The notes beneath the pieces are model-generated. The model ran no database searches. It was given only the letters and a program-made list of their open reading frames with translations, and had not been told where the DNA came from. Below are positions 13,289-21,744 of a stretch of 64,000 nt of DNA, piece by piece. Numbering within the stretch: the first letter of the stretch is position 1; each line of letters begins with the position of its first letter. The stretch lies in the NCBI RefSeq assembly GCF_009792355.1, contig NZ_CP047045.1, positions 3,064,501 through 3,128,500 on the forward strand, in the 5' to 3' direction. The stretch is from Terricaulis silvestris (GTDB taxonomy: Bacteria; Pseudomonadota; Alphaproteobacteria; Caulobacterales; Aquidulcibacteraceae). A program made the translations under genes and the position numbers.

Positions 13289-14026
13289 TTAGCCCTGCGA
13301 TGCAGCCAGCGCGGCGGCCGGATCGATCCGGACACCCGGACCCATCGTCGTCGACAGCGCAACCTTCTTCACGAAAGTGCCCTTCGCGCCAGTCGGCTTC
13401 GCCTTGGAGACCGCGTCCACGAACGCTTTCACGTTCTGCAGGATTTGCTCTTCGGTGAAGCTCGCCTTGCCGACGCCGGCGTGAATAATGCCGGCCTTCT
13501 CGACGCGGAACTCGACAGCGCCGCCCTTAGCGTCGGCGATGGCCTTTTTCACGTCCATGGTCACGGTGCCGACCTTCGGGTTCGGCATCATACCGCGCGG
13601 GCCCAGCACCTTACCGAGACGGCCAACGAGGGCCATCATGTCCGGCGTTGCAATCAGGCGTTCGAAATCGATCTTGCCGCCATTGATGGTCTCGAACAGA
13701 TCCTCCGCGCCGACGATGTCGGCGCCGGCGGCCTTGGCTTCTTCAGCCTTGGCGCCCTTGGCGAACACCGCAACGCGCGCGGTGCGGCCCGTGCCGTTCG
13801 GCAACGCGCACACGCCGCGCACTTGCTGATCGGGATACTTCGGATCGACGCCGAGGTTCATCGCCACTTCGACGGTTTCATCGAACTTCGCGCTTGCGCG
13901 CGACTTGATGATCTTCACGGCTTCATCAAGCGTGTGCAGCTTACGCGAGTCGATGTCCACGTGGCTTTTCTGCTGACGCTTCGACAGCTTGACGCCGCCT
14001 TTAGTTTTCTTCGGAGCTTCGGCCAT
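13289..14026 (-). CDS. rplA: 50S ribosomal protein L1
   Basis: A 245-residue L1 of the ribosomal E-site stalk, slightly longer than the usual 230 because of a Lys-rich N-terminal extension ([20 protein letters not shown]). Conserved segments are [40 protein letters not shown] and [16 protein letters not shown]. It is four bases downstream of rplK in the normal order. It ends at a strong terminator, so unlike in many bacteria it is not transcribed into rplJ. In other species L1 represses translation of the L11-L1 mRNA. Confidence 0.98.
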   Translation of the reverse strand: MAEAPKKTKGGVKLSKRQQKSHVDIDSRKLHTLDEAVKIIKSRASAKFDETVEVAMNLGVDPKYPDQQVRGVCALPNGTGRTARVAVFAKGAKAEEAKAAGADIVGAEDLFETINGGKIDFERLIATPDMMALVGRLGKVLGPRGMMPNPKVGTVTMDVKKAIADAKGGAVEFRVEKAGIIHAGVGKASFTEEQILQNVKAFVDAVSKAKPTGAKGTFVKKVALSTTMGPGVRIDPAAALAASQG

Positions 14027-14030
14027 CGTC

Positions 14031-14477
14031 CTACTCCACCACCTGCACGCCCATGGAGCGTGCAGTGCCTGCGATCATTTTCGCGGCTTGGTCGAGATCA
14101 GCGGCGTTCAGATCTTTTTGCTTCGCTTTGGCGATGTCCTTGCACTGCGCCATCGTGATCTTGCCGACCACATCGACGCCCGGCTTCTTCGAGCCGGAGC
14201 CCGGCTTCTTCGCCGTGGCCATCTTCGCCGCCTTCTTGATCAGGAACGACGCCGGCGGCGTCTTGATCTCGAAGGTGAAGCTCTTGTCTTGGTAGTAGGT
14301 GATGACGACAGGGCACGGATCGCCCTTGTTCATGTCCTGCGTGCGGGCGTTAAAGCCCTTGCAGAATTCCATGATGTTCAAACCGCGCTGACCGAGCGCT
14401 GGGCCGATCGGGGGCGAAGGGTTCGCTGCCCCGGCCGGCACTTGGAGCTTAATCTGCCCCAGTACCTTCTTAGCCAT
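14031..14477 (-). CDS. rplK: 50S ribosomal protein L11
   Basis: A 148-residue L11 (family norm about 142), part of the GTPase-associated centre. The N-terminal domain has the Pro-rich hinge [20 protein letters not shown] and [14 protein letters not shown]. The C-terminal RNA-binding domain ends with [14 protein letters not shown]. It is followed by rplA after four bases. Upstream, instead of nusG, are genes of block B, so a promoter must lie in the roughly 200 bases to 14675. Confidence 0.98.
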   Translation of the reverse strand: MAKKVLGQIKLQVPAGAANPSPPIGPALGQRGLNIMEFCKGFNARTQDMNKGDPCPVVITYYQDKSFTFEIKTPPASFLIKKAAKMATAKKPGSGSKKPGVDVVGKITMAQCKDIAKAKQKDLNAADLDQAAKMIAGTARSMGVQVVE

Positions 14478-14675
14478 GTTGGCCTCTCGCTTAACGCCGG
14501 ACGATCGCTAAACCGCCCGACCTGAGTGGGTGCGTGGTGCGGGCGGCTAAGCCCCTCCCACGCGGGAAGCGGGGCTTATAGGGGGGCGGTTTCGCCTTGT
14601 CGAGCCGCCTCCCTGCCCCGGCCGACTGGCCGCCGACGGCTCTTTGTGTACTATTGGGTGGCTCCAGAGGTGGCC

Positions 14676-15050
14676 ATGTTCGGTAAAAACAGCGCCAAGG
14701 CGCCAGACGTCCGCGCCTACGACCAGGCCAAGGAAGCAACGCGCCGCGCCAGCTTCCTCAACGCGGCGTCGCAACTCCCAGAGAGCGATCCTGACCGTCA
14801 GGACCTCGCGCTGCTGTTTCGGGTGTGCCGCGCCACGGCGCTCGGGACCGGCGCTGAGCTCGGCAAAACCCAGCCGGAGATCGATGCCGAGATCGCCGCC
14901 CTCTGCGATGCCGACATCGCCCGCCTGAAAAAGGCGTCGCCCAGCGCCGTGCAGGATTTCGCGCGCGAGTCCCACAAGATCGCGAAAGCCTTCCTGGCGA
15001 CGGTAGATCCCAACGCCTTCGGCGCCTCGCGGCCACCCACCACGCACTAA
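14676..15050 (+). CDS. Hypothetical cytoplasmic protein
   Basis: A 124-residue soluble protein that I do not recognise. It starts MFGKNSAKAPDVRAYDQAKE and is mostly helical, with Lys/Glu/Ala-rich amphipathic stretches and no signal peptide, membrane segment or cysteine pair. The frame is open upstream for another 50 codons, but that part is Arg/Gly-rich low-quality translation. The ATG at 14676 has AGAGG upstream. It is divergent from rplK and convergent with the histidine kinase gene. Good codon bias supports its being real. Confidence 0.65.
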   Translation: MFGKNSAKAPDVRAYDQAKEATRRASFLNAASQLPESDPDRQDLALLFRVCRATALGTGAELGKTQPEIDAEIAALCDADIARLKKASPSAVQDFARESHKIAKAFLATVDPNAFGASRPPTTH

Positions 15051-15213
15051 TCCGTCCGGAGCTGACTATTTAATGCGATCACCGAGAGCGGACGCCATTT
15101 TCGGCAGAGCCGCACGCCTAGGACTTTAAGTCCGCCGAACGTGAATCTCGCCGCTCATGAGGGCGATGCGCCCTTCCGCTCCTGGCCCCGAAGCGGACGT
15201 CGGGCGGTTTCCA

Positions 15214-16623
15214 TCAGGCAGCTATAGGTTCCGCGCCGCCCGATGGCGCCAAGAGCAAGGGAAGGCGGACTCTCACGATCGTTCCAGTCGCCTCCACTGC
15301 CGATGGGACAATTGTGCCGCCGAGCTGACGCACGAAGATCGCAACGTAGTCGGAGCCGCGTTTCTCCGGCGCCTTTGGCAAGTTCGGATCCTTGTCCTTC
15401 ATGCCTATGCCGTTGTCGGTGACGCACAGCTCAATCTCATCGCCGACTTGTTCGACACTGAGCACGATGCGGCCCGTCCCGTCGGGAAAGGCGTGCTTTA
15501 TCGCGTTGGTCGCGAGTTCGTTGACCAGTAGTCCGAACGGCACGGCGCGATCGGGGTCGATTTCCAAAGGCTCTGCCTTGACCTCTATTTTTATGCCCGA
15601 CTCGTTTCGGAGCAGGCTCGCCGACACGGTCTTGGCGATTTCCTCAAGATAGGCGCCCACGGCAACGGTCCGGCCGCGGCTGGATTGTGATATCAGGTCG
15701 TAAAGTTGGGCGATGGCGCCGATGCGCGTCTGCATGGCCTGGTACCCTTGAACGCACGGCGCCGCCGTCCATCGCGACTCGAAGGCGATCAGGCCGACGA
15801 TGATCTGCAAGTTGTTCTTGATACGATGTGAGATTTCGTTGGTCAGCGTGACCGCATCGCGTTCGCGCTGCTTGCGGTCGGTAATGTCCTCGAACACGAG
15901 CAGCATGCGATGGGCGTGGTTGCCCGGCTGAGAGATTTTACGCGCATTCAAGTTGAAGACGCGCCGGCCGAGCCCTGGAAAAACATCCTCGATCTCGAAG
16001 CTCTCAATCGGTTTGTTTTCCGGGAGCACCTTCTCCATCAAATGCCGCAACGCCGGAACATCCCATTGATGTTGCAGCAGTTCGGAGACGCGGCGTCCTT
16101 TTGTTTCCGCCTGCGTAATCCCGAAAATCGTCAGAAAGGCCTTGCTCGCGGTCACAATCGTCATGTCGGTTTCGAGCACGACTAGGGGATCGCGAATGGT
16201 GTCGACGATGCTTTGGGTGAGCTGCCAAGTGCGCTTGCTCTCCTTGCGGGCCTCGCGCTCCTCGCTGACATCCTCGATGGCGAGCAGAATGTAGCCGTCA
16301 TGTTCACCGCCGCGGAGGATTTTCCGTGCGTTGACCAGCATGGTGCGCCTGCCAATGGTAGGAAAATCATGCTCGACCTCAAAGCCTTCAACTGACGCGC
16401 GATGAGGGATCACGCTCTCGAGCAGATTGCGCAGCGCGGGAATGTCCCATTGCCGGTTGCCGAGGTTGTAGATCAGAGACCCCTCAGTTTCCTGCGGGCT
16501 GGTTCGGAACGTCTGGTAGAACGCGCGATTGGCGGATTTAATAATCAGATTTTGATCGAGAATGATGAGTGCGCTGGGCACTGTTTCGACAATGTCGCCC
16601 GCAGCAATTTCGGAGTCCGCCAT
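15214..16623 (-). CDS. Sensor histidine kinase with two PAS domains (HisKA_2/HWE-like)
   Basis: A 469-residue soluble kinase. Two similar PAS domains (about 10-122 and 132-248) each carry a Q-W-D-(I/V)-P-A-L-R motif. Next is the HisKA_2 dimerisation/phosphoacceptor segment NEISHRIKNNLQIIVGLIAF (His near 262), then a HATPase domain with LVNELATNAIKHAFPDG and a G-loop region LCVTDNGIGM. No membrane segment is visible, so it senses a cytoplasmic or cofactor-bound signal. The ATG at 16623 has AGGTGA upstream and follows the response regulator stop by 25 bases, making a two-gene operon. Kinases of this class commonly feed the alphaproteobacterial general stress response, and the operon is preceded by an EcfG-type promoter motif. 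Confidence 0.9.
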   Translation of the reverse strand: MADSEIAAGDIVETVPSALIILDQNLIIKSANRAFYQTFRTSPQETEGSLIYNLGNRQWDIPALRNLLESVIPHRASVEGFEVEHDFPTIGRRTMLVNARKILRGGEHDGYILLAIEDVSEEREARKESKRTWQLTQSIVDTIRDPLVVLETDMTIVTASKAFLTIFGITQAETKGRRVSELLQHQWDVPALRHLMEKVLPENKPIESFEIEDVFPGLGRRVFNLNARKISQPGNHAHRMLLVFEDITDRKQRERDAVTLTNEISHRIKNNLQIIVGLIAFESRWTAAPCVQGYQAMQTRIGAIAQLYDLISQSSRGRTVAVGAYLEEIAKTVSASLLRNESGIKIEVKAEPLEIDPDRAVPFGLLVNELATNAIKHAFPDGTGRIVLSVEQVGDEIELCVTDNGIGMKDKDPNLPKAPEKRGSDYVAIFVRQLGGTIVPSAVEATGTIVRVRLPLLLAPSGGAEPIAA

Positions 16624-16648
16624 TTTGCTCGTCACCTGTTTCGCGGAA

Positions 16649-17014
16649 TCACACCGCAAGCATTTCCACGAAGGAGTCTTGAAGCTGTTGTTCTGTGTAC
16701 GGCTTTCTCAGAAAGTGCGTGCCAACAACGAACAGCGCCTTCATCTTGTCGGTGAGAGAGTTGCCCGTCGTGTAGAGCACACGCAGTTGCGGTCGAAGCG
16801 CGACGGCTTGGCGGGCGAGATCGCACCCGCCGAGGACCGATGCCTTGAGGTAGATATCGGTGAATAGCGCGTCGATGTGCTGAGGCGAGCGCAGAATCGC
16901 AAGCGCTTCGTTTTCGTCACCCGCCGACAGTGTTTCGTGGCCCCAATCTTGGATCATCATTTCCGCGACCATGCGGATCAGCGCGTCGTCTTCAACGACG
17001 AGTATTACGGCCAT
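16649..17014 (-). CDS. Single-domain response regulator (CheY-like receiver)
   Basis: A 121-residue stand-alone receiver, MAVILVVEDDALIRMVAEMM, with acidic residues 9-10, phospho-acceptor Asp53 in ALFTDIYL, Thr82/Thr83 in VLYTTGNS and Lys104 in FLRKPYTE. There is no output domain, so it must act by protein contact or as a phosphate shuttle. It is the first gene of an operon with a HisKA_2 histidine kinase. A GGAAC-N17-GTT motif lies 72-96 bases upstream. Single-domain receivers of this kind (for example SdrG and MrrA) act as phosphotransfer hubs in the general stress response of other alphaproteobacteria; that role is inferred here. A longer open frame through 17698 is a shadow of the next gene. 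Confidence 0.9.
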   Translation of the reverse strand: MAVILVVEDDALIRMVAEMMIQDWGHETLSAGDENEALAILRSPQHIDALFTDIYLKASVLGGCDLARQAVALRPQLRVLYTTGNSLTDKMKALFVVGTHFLRKPYTEQQLQDSFVEMLAV

Positions 17015-17085
17015 TTCCACCCAACTTTCTGGCCAAACGGTTGCCGGCGCGATCGCGCCGTCGGCATTTTGGCATAACTGAGCAT

Positions 17086-17110
17086 AACTCGCCTCCGAAA
17101 GAATGGTTCC
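17086..17110 (-). promoter_or_regulatory. EcfG-type (general stress sigma factor) promoter motif
   Basis: On the minus strand GGAAC (17110-17106) is followed after exactly 17 bases by GTT (17088-17086), the published core of EcfG/SigT-dependent promoters in alphaproteobacteria. It lies upstream of the response regulator/kinase operon and would give a leader of roughly 65 bases. A 10-base direct repeat GCATAACT (plus strand 17072-17089) overlaps the -10 part. Confidence 0.5.
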
Positions 17111-17148
17111 GCGAAAACGGACTTTCTTTTCGTAGGCCTGCTCTGCGG

Positions 17149-17175
17149 GCCGATCGCATACCCCCTGCGATCGGC
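17149..17175 (-). terminator. Hairpin after the MprF-like gene
   Basis: Perfect 10-bp arms GCCGATCGCA/TGCGATCGGC with a seven-base loop begin 16 bases after the stop at 17191. It lacks a U-run, so it may be a weak terminator or an mRNA-end stabiliser. Confidence 0.4.
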
Positions 17176-17190
17176 GAAAAGCGGACGGCC

Positions 17191-18843
17191 CTACTCCGCC
17201 CGCGGCCCGTTCGTCAGCACGGCGACTTCCGCCAGAACGATCGGCAGCGTCCACGCGCCGGGCGCTGCGATGTATCGCGGCTCCCAGCGCGGATGGAATT
17301 TGTCCTTGAATGCGCGCAAGCCCTGGAAGCCGTAAAACTGCTCGCCACGCTCGTGCACCAGCCGCCCCACGCGCGCGAACAGCGACGCGTACTTTTTCTC
17401 CTCCGCCAGCCCCGCCAGCGGCGCCATGCCGAGATCGAACGTCGCCAAGCCATGAGCCTGCGCCCACAGCAGAATCTCCACGAACAGGAAATCCATTAGC
17501 CCGTTCGGCGCCGCTTCCGGATCGAACCGCATCAGATCGAGCGCGCCGCGTTTGCCGTCGGCCGTGACCCAGATGTTGGCGAACGCGATCACGCGCCCAC
17601 CCATCCGCACCGTCGCGATGGCGCAGCGCGAGAGATAAGGCGGATCGAACGCGCCCAGCGAAAACGCCTTCTCGCGCCCGCCATGAGCCGCGAGCCATAC
17701 ATCCGACACCGGCCGCAACTGATCGAACACGTGCGGCTCATGCGGCGGACGCTCCAGCTCGAACACCGCGCCCTCGCGCTCCACGAACCGCCGCCGCGCC
17801 GAGCGCAGTTTCGACATCGCCGAACCGGTCAGCGTGAAGCTCGCCAGCTCCACCACCGCGTTCTCGCCAATCTTCTCGACGCGAAACCCAAGCTCGATCA
17901 GCTCCGGCAGCAAATCCGGCGGCGCCGCGTACACCACCGGCCGCAGCGACATATCTTCGGCTTTCGCGCGCAGCGCGATCAACGCCGCCCGCCACGCCTC
18001 GCGCTTGCCCACCGGCGGCCCCATCGCAATCAAGCTCGAACCACCCCGCGCGCTCATCACAAACGCGCCGTCCGCGAACACAAAGCTCTTGTCGCCCGTG
18101 AACGCGAGCTGCGCATCAGGCGGCGCCTGTTCCGCAGTCGCGATCATCGCTTCGGCGCGCGCGAACTCTTCACTTGCTGCCGGCGCGAGCTTTCCGCGCG
18201 CGCGGCTCAGCAAATACCACTGCGCCGCGATCACCAGCGCGATCGCGGCGCCCGCAGCAAGCGCTCGCCCTGGCCGCCCCAAGCGGCCATCCGTCAGCAA
18301 CGCCCACCACGGCGCGCTGGCGAACTCAGCCCGGTCGCCCGCCCACAACAGCGCGCCCATCAGCGCCAGCGAAAACATCACCGCGATGCCCAACGCGACG
18401 CGCGAGTCCGGCAGCAAATCCATCAGCCGCGAATGCCGGTAGAACGCGCGCCGCGAGAGCAGCAACAACAGCGTCACCACACCGGACGCCGACGCCGCCA
18501 GCACATGCCCGTGCCGCAACGCCGCATAGATGCAGACCACGGCCATCAGCGCCGTCGTCGCCGCCCACGCCGCGTCGACCCGCCGGCGCAATCCAGTCGC
18601 CAGCCCCATCAGCACGACACCGGCGACGCTCGCGCTCAGTTCGGGCAGTTCTTCGACCAGACGCTCGAGCGTACCGAGGCCGCGCACGTGCTGCAGCGCT
18701 GGCGTGGCGACCGCGATCAACGTGAAGGCGCCCGCGCCAAACGCGAGCGCCGCAAACAAAAGCGGCGCACTCTCAAACAAGCGCGCGCGCCATTCCGGCT
18801 CGCCGCGCGCCTCCTCCGCTGGACCGCGAGTCGCTTGCGTCAT
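17191..18843 (-). CDS. MprF-like protein, DUF2156 (aminoacyl-phosphatidylglycerol synthase-type) domain with short membrane part
   Basis: A 550-residue protein with about six N-terminal membrane helices (LLFAALAFGAGAFTLIAVA, ALMAVVCIYAALRHGHVLA, VALGIAVMFSLALMGALLW and others) up to about residue 215. A C-terminal DUF2156/GNAT-like domain (about 230-540) contains FVFADGAFVMSARGG, MSKLRSARRRFVEREGAVFE and DLMRFDPEAAPNGLMDFLFV. Canonical MprF is about 850 residues with 14 helices, attaching lysine or alanine to phosphatidylglycerol and flipping it. This version keeps the transferase-type half and only a short membrane part. It may modify a lipid or another surface molecule; the substrate is unknown. 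It appears monocistronic. Confidence 0.8.
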   Translation of the reverse strand: MTQATRGPAEEARGEPEWRARLFESAPLLFAALAFGAGAFTLIAVATPALQHVRGLGTLERLVEELPELSASVAGVVLMGLATGLRRRVDAAWAATTALMAVVCIYAALRHGHVLAASASGVVTLLLLLSRRAFYRHSRLMDLLPDSRVALGIAVMFSLALMGALLWAGDRAEFASAPWWALLTDGRLGRPGRALAAGAAIALVIAAQWYLLSRARGKLAPAASEEFARAEAMIATAEQAPPDAQLAFTGDKSFVFADGAFVMSARGGSSLIAMGPPVGKREAWRAALIALRAKAEDMSLRPVVYAAPPDLLPELIELGFRVEKIGENAVVELASFTLTGSAMSKLRSARRRFVEREGAVFELERPPHEPHVFDQLRPVSDVWLAAHGGREKAFSLGAFDPPYLSRCAIATVRMGGRVIAFANIWVTADGKRGALDLMRFDPEAAPNGLMDFLFVEILLWAQAHGLATFDLGMAPLAGLAEEKKYASLFARVGRLVHERGEQFYGFQGLRAFKDKFHPRWEPRYIAAPGAWTLPIVLAEVAVLTNGPRAE

Positions 18844-18876
18844 GCGCGCAAGTCTAGGCGCGCCGCGTCCGCCGCT

Positions 18877-19089
18877 CTAGCCGCCGAGCAACCCGCCGAT
18901 CAGCCCAAACACCGCACCCATGGTCGAAACCCAAAGACTGCCGACAAGACGCCCGGCGACCGCGGCCGCACCTGGCACAAGCAGCAGCGCCGCGGCGACC
19001 ACGAGCGCGATGCCCAACAGCCACAACCCGGTGCTTTTGTGCTTCTTCAGGGCGGACCGCATGCCGAAGCTTCGCATGGCGCGCGGCAT
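18877..19089 (-). CDS. Small membrane protein, hypothetical
   Basis: An up to 70-residue protein with a basic start (RSALKKHKSTG), one clear helix (LWLLGIALVVAAALLLVPGA) and a second Gly-rich hydrophobic stretch at the C-terminus ending GGLLGG. No Shine-Dalgarno is evident for the ATGs at 19089, 19077 or 19062, so the start is uncertain. It lies between the terminator of the TonB receptor and the MprF-like gene, both on the same strand, and could be cotranscribed with the latter (33-base gap). The composition looks real but I do not recognise the family. Confidence 0.5.
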   Translation of the reverse strand: MPRAMRSFGMRSALKKHKSTGLWLLGIALVVAAALLLVPGAAAVAGRLVGSLWVSTMGAVFGLIGGLLGG

Positions 19090-19103
19090 CGGGACAAAGA
19101 AAA

Positions 19104-19127
19104 AGCCGCGGGCTAAAGCCCGCGGCT
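19104..19127 (-). terminator. Terminator of the first TonB-dependent receptor gene
   Basis: Minus strand: AGCCGCGGGC, loop TTTA, GCCCGCGGCT, then TTTTCTTT. It begins 28 bases after the receptor stop. Confidence 0.88.
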
Positions 19128-19154
19128 GAAAGTGGCTGGGAGGGATTCCGACGC

Positions 19155-21620
19155 TTAGTTGTGAACGCGGATAGAAGCACCCAGAACCATACCTTCGTTG
19201 AGCGGCGAGAAGGTTGGGTTTGCCGGCCCCCCCGTGCCGTATGGTCCCGTGCCGTCACCACCAAACGGCGCGGCATCCGGCAAGTTGGTGTCGCCGCCCC
19301 AAGTCGCTTCGTCGGTGAGGTTCTCGCCGTAGACAGAAAGCGACCAATTTCCGTTCTCCGGGACAAACGTAAGATTGGCGTCAAAGATATCTGCTTCGGC
19401 GAGCACGCCGCGGTTGCTGTCGTTGTAGAAAGCTTCATCGCGGTGGTTGTAGCCAACACGGCTTGACAACACGCCCCCGAAGATCGGCAGATCGTACACA
19501 AGGTTGGCGCCGTAGGTCCAAGGCGCGAGACGCGGGATTTCCTGATCGAGATCGCACGCGCCAACCGTCTGCGCTGGCGTATCGGTCAGCGCCGAAGGCG
19601 TTACGCAATCGATGCGCAAGGCATCAAGGTCCGCAGTGACCTCGTCATACTCGCCATCGGTATAACCGGCCTGCACGCTGACCAGGAAGTTTTCCGTGAA
19701 GCTCCAACGCGCCTCAAGCTCGGCGCCCTGGATGATCGCTGTACCCGCGTTCACGATCACCTGCTGCACGCCCGAGCCGCTGGCGTCCGGAACGTTGGTT
19801 TCGCGCTGCATGTCGTCGATCGTGTTGTGGAACAGAGCAAGGTTCACGCGACCGCGACGATCGGCAAAGTCCTGCTTCCAACCCACTTCGAACGAGCTTT
19901 GTTCTTCAGCGTCGAACGGCGTGGGTGCGCCGGTTATGGCCGTGGTGCCGAGCGTGGTGACGCGGAAGTTCATGCCGCCGGAGCGGAAGCCTTGAGCCCA
20001 GAACGCATAGATGTTCGTTTCCTCATTCGGCTCCCATTGGATGCCAACGCGAGGCGATGTGTCGTTCCATGACAGGTCGAAAGGCGTATCTGAGAACGTT
20101 AAGAACCCACCGTCGATGCTGCCCCCGACGACGCCCTCACCGGGTACCACGTTCGCGCCGTCAAGGTTGTCGGCGGGAAGGATGAATAGTCCTACGAGAG
20201 CCGGTATTGGTGCGACTGTGATCGGCTGCGTGACCGGCGTGACGCCGCGGCGGATCCGCGAAATCTGTCCGCTCTTTTCTTCATGGCTATAACGAACGCC
20301 GAAGTTGAGAGTCAGCTCGTCGCTGAGATGCCAATCGGCGTTTGCGAATGCGGCCCAAGTCGAGAACTCACCCTCGCCGCCACCCACGCGCGTGATCCAG
20401 AACGGGTCGGCGGCAGCGTACTGCAATGGTCCAACAACCGGCAGCAGTCCGGCAAACAAGAAACGCTCTTCGATGTAGAACAGGTTTTGTTCGAAATGAT
20501 AGACGCCCGTGGTCAGCTCGACGTTGCCAAAGGTGCCGGCGTAGCGAAGTTCGTTGCTCCATTGATCTTGCTCGTTCACCGCGCGCGCGTGAAAGCCGGT
20601 GAAACTCGTCGCATCGATGTCGCTGCTCGAGCGACCGTCGTAGTCGCGCCAGCCGGCGATGTTGGTGACTGTGCCGTCGCCCAACGGAACGTCCCAGTTC
20701 ACTTCGAACGTGGCTTGATTCCAGTCGCCCGATGCGTAGCCGGGATTGTTGATGGCGAAATCGAATGAGCCGCGCTCATAGAGCCCGTGGTTTTGCGCGG
20801 CGGGACCATCGCTATCGGAAAAGCCCTGCTCAAGACGCAGGATCATGTCCAGATTGTTGGTTGGGGTCGCCCGCAAGGCGAAGCGGTAAATGTCCATTTC
20901 CGACGCGCCGAATTGCGAGCCGTCGAAATCGTTCTCGAACCAGCCTTCGTCTTCGTTGTGATAGACCGCCAGTTTCGCAGCCAGCAGGCCTTCCGCCAGC
21001 GGGCCGGAGATCGAAAAATCGGCCGTGTATTCCGGACCGGTCTCGATCCCGGCGCGGGCGTTGATTTCCAGATCATCGCCGGGCGCCGTTGTGCGGATCA
21101 GCACAGCGCCGCCAGTCACATTGCGCCCGTAGAGCGTGCCCTGCGGACCGCGGAGAACTTCCACGCCCGCGAGGTCGAAGTTGTCGACGACGATGCCAGC
21201 GTTGATGCCTTGATAGACGCCGTCAACGAACACGCCGACGGTCGGGTCGACTGACGGGATCGAGCTGTTGATTGCCAAGCCGCGGATGCCGAAGTTGGCG
21301 ACGCCCGGCGCGGTGCCGACGTCTTCCAGCTGCACGTTCGGCATGACGTAGGTCAGGCTCTGCAACGATTGGAAGTTCAACGCTTCCAATTGCTCAGCGC
21401 CGAACGCTGTGATCGCACCTGGCACGTCTTGCGCCAGCACATCGCCGCGCTTCGTCGCCGTGACGACGATTTCGTCGGATGCAACCGAGGCCGCGCCGCG
21501 CGGGCCTTGTTCGTCCGTTTCCTGCGCCATAGCTGCCGGCGTGAACGCCAACGCGCCGCCCACCAGCCCAAGCGCAAACTTCATGGCCGCGCCCGAGCGC
21601 AGCTTGCTCTTTTCCGACAT
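19155..21620 (-). CDS. TonB-dependent outer-membrane receptor
   Basis: An 821-residue outer-membrane gated transporter. The signal peptide ends near FTPAAMAQ. A short TonB-box-like region follows (SDEIVVTATKRGD), then the plug domain (DVPGAITAFGAEQLEALNFQ, GVEVLRGPQGTLYGRNVTGG) and a 22-strand-type barrel ending in the aromatic-poor but typical ASIRVHN. The plug signature VEVLRGPQGTLYGRN is characteristic of the Caulobacterales/Sphingomonadales receptor subfamily that takes up large or plant-derived molecules as well as siderophores. The ATG at 21620 has GGAGGA upstream; the open frame beyond it is the shadow of the divergent tetR. The divergent TetR-type gene is the likely regulator. Confidence 0.95.
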   Translation of the reverse strand: MSEKSKLRSGAAMKFALGLVGGALAFTPAAMAQETDEQGPRGAASVASDEIVVTATKRGDVLAQDVPGAITAFGAEQLEALNFQSLQSLTYVMPNVQLEDVGTAPGVANFGIRGLAINSSIPSVDPTVGVFVDGVYQGINAGIVVDNFDLAGVEVLRGPQGTLYGRNVTGGAVLIRTTAPGDDLEINARAGIETGPEYTADFSISGPLAEGLLAAKLAVYHNEDEGWFENDFDGSQFGASEMDIYRFALRATPTNNLDMILRLEQGFSDSDGPAAQNHGLYERGSFDFAINNPGYASGDWNQATFEVNWDVPLGDGTVTNIAGWRDYDGRSSSDIDATSFTGFHARAVNEQDQWSNELRYAGTFGNVELTTGVYHFEQNLFYIEERFLFAGLLPVVGPLQYAAADPFWITRVGGGEGEFSTWAAFANADWHLSDELTLNFGVRYSHEEKSGQISRIRRGVTPVTQPITVAPIPALVGLFILPADNLDGANVVPGEGVVGGSIDGGFLTFSDTPFDLSWNDTSPRVGIQWEPNEETNIYAFWAQGFRSGGMNFRVTTLGTTAITGAPTPFDAEEQSSFEVGWKQDFADRRGRVNLALFHNTIDDMQRETNVPDASGSGVQQVIVNAGTAIIQGAELEARWSFTENFLVSVQAGYTDGEYDEVTADLDALRIDCVTPSALTDTPAQTVGACDLDQEIPRLAPWTYGANLVYDLPIFGGVLSSRVGYNHRDEAFYNDSNRGVLAEADIFDANLTFVPENGNWSLSVYGENLTDEATWGGDTNLPDAAPFGGDGTGPYGTGGPANPTFSPLNEGMVLGASIRVHN

Positions 21621-21661
21621 ATCAGTTCCTCCCGCGTCGCTCGGAGTCTTCCAACCCGCCG

Positions 21662-21739
21662 TACACAAGTGTATGGGTACGGCGTTCAGCGCTGTCTTGA
21701 AAGTGAAACTGAACATCCTGTAAGTGTAACAACGGTTAC
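21662..21739. promoter_or_regulatory. Divergent tetR/TonB-receptor control region with two dyads
   Basis: Two short palindromes lie between the divergent genes: TACAC-AA-GTGTA (21662-21673), in the 5' region of the receptor, and GTAAC-AACG-GTTAC (21726-21739), just before the tetR start. On the plus strand TTGAAA (21697-21702) and TGTAAG (21719-21724), 16 bases apart, could be the tetR promoter. These dyads are the obvious candidates for TetR binding. Confidence 0.4.
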
Positions 21740-21744
21740 GTGTT

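Noticed and set aside
17683-19116. 477-codon plus-strand frame across the MprF-like gene
   Set aside because: Arg/Pro/Gln low-complexity translation, antisense to a gene with clear membrane helices and a DUF2156 domain.
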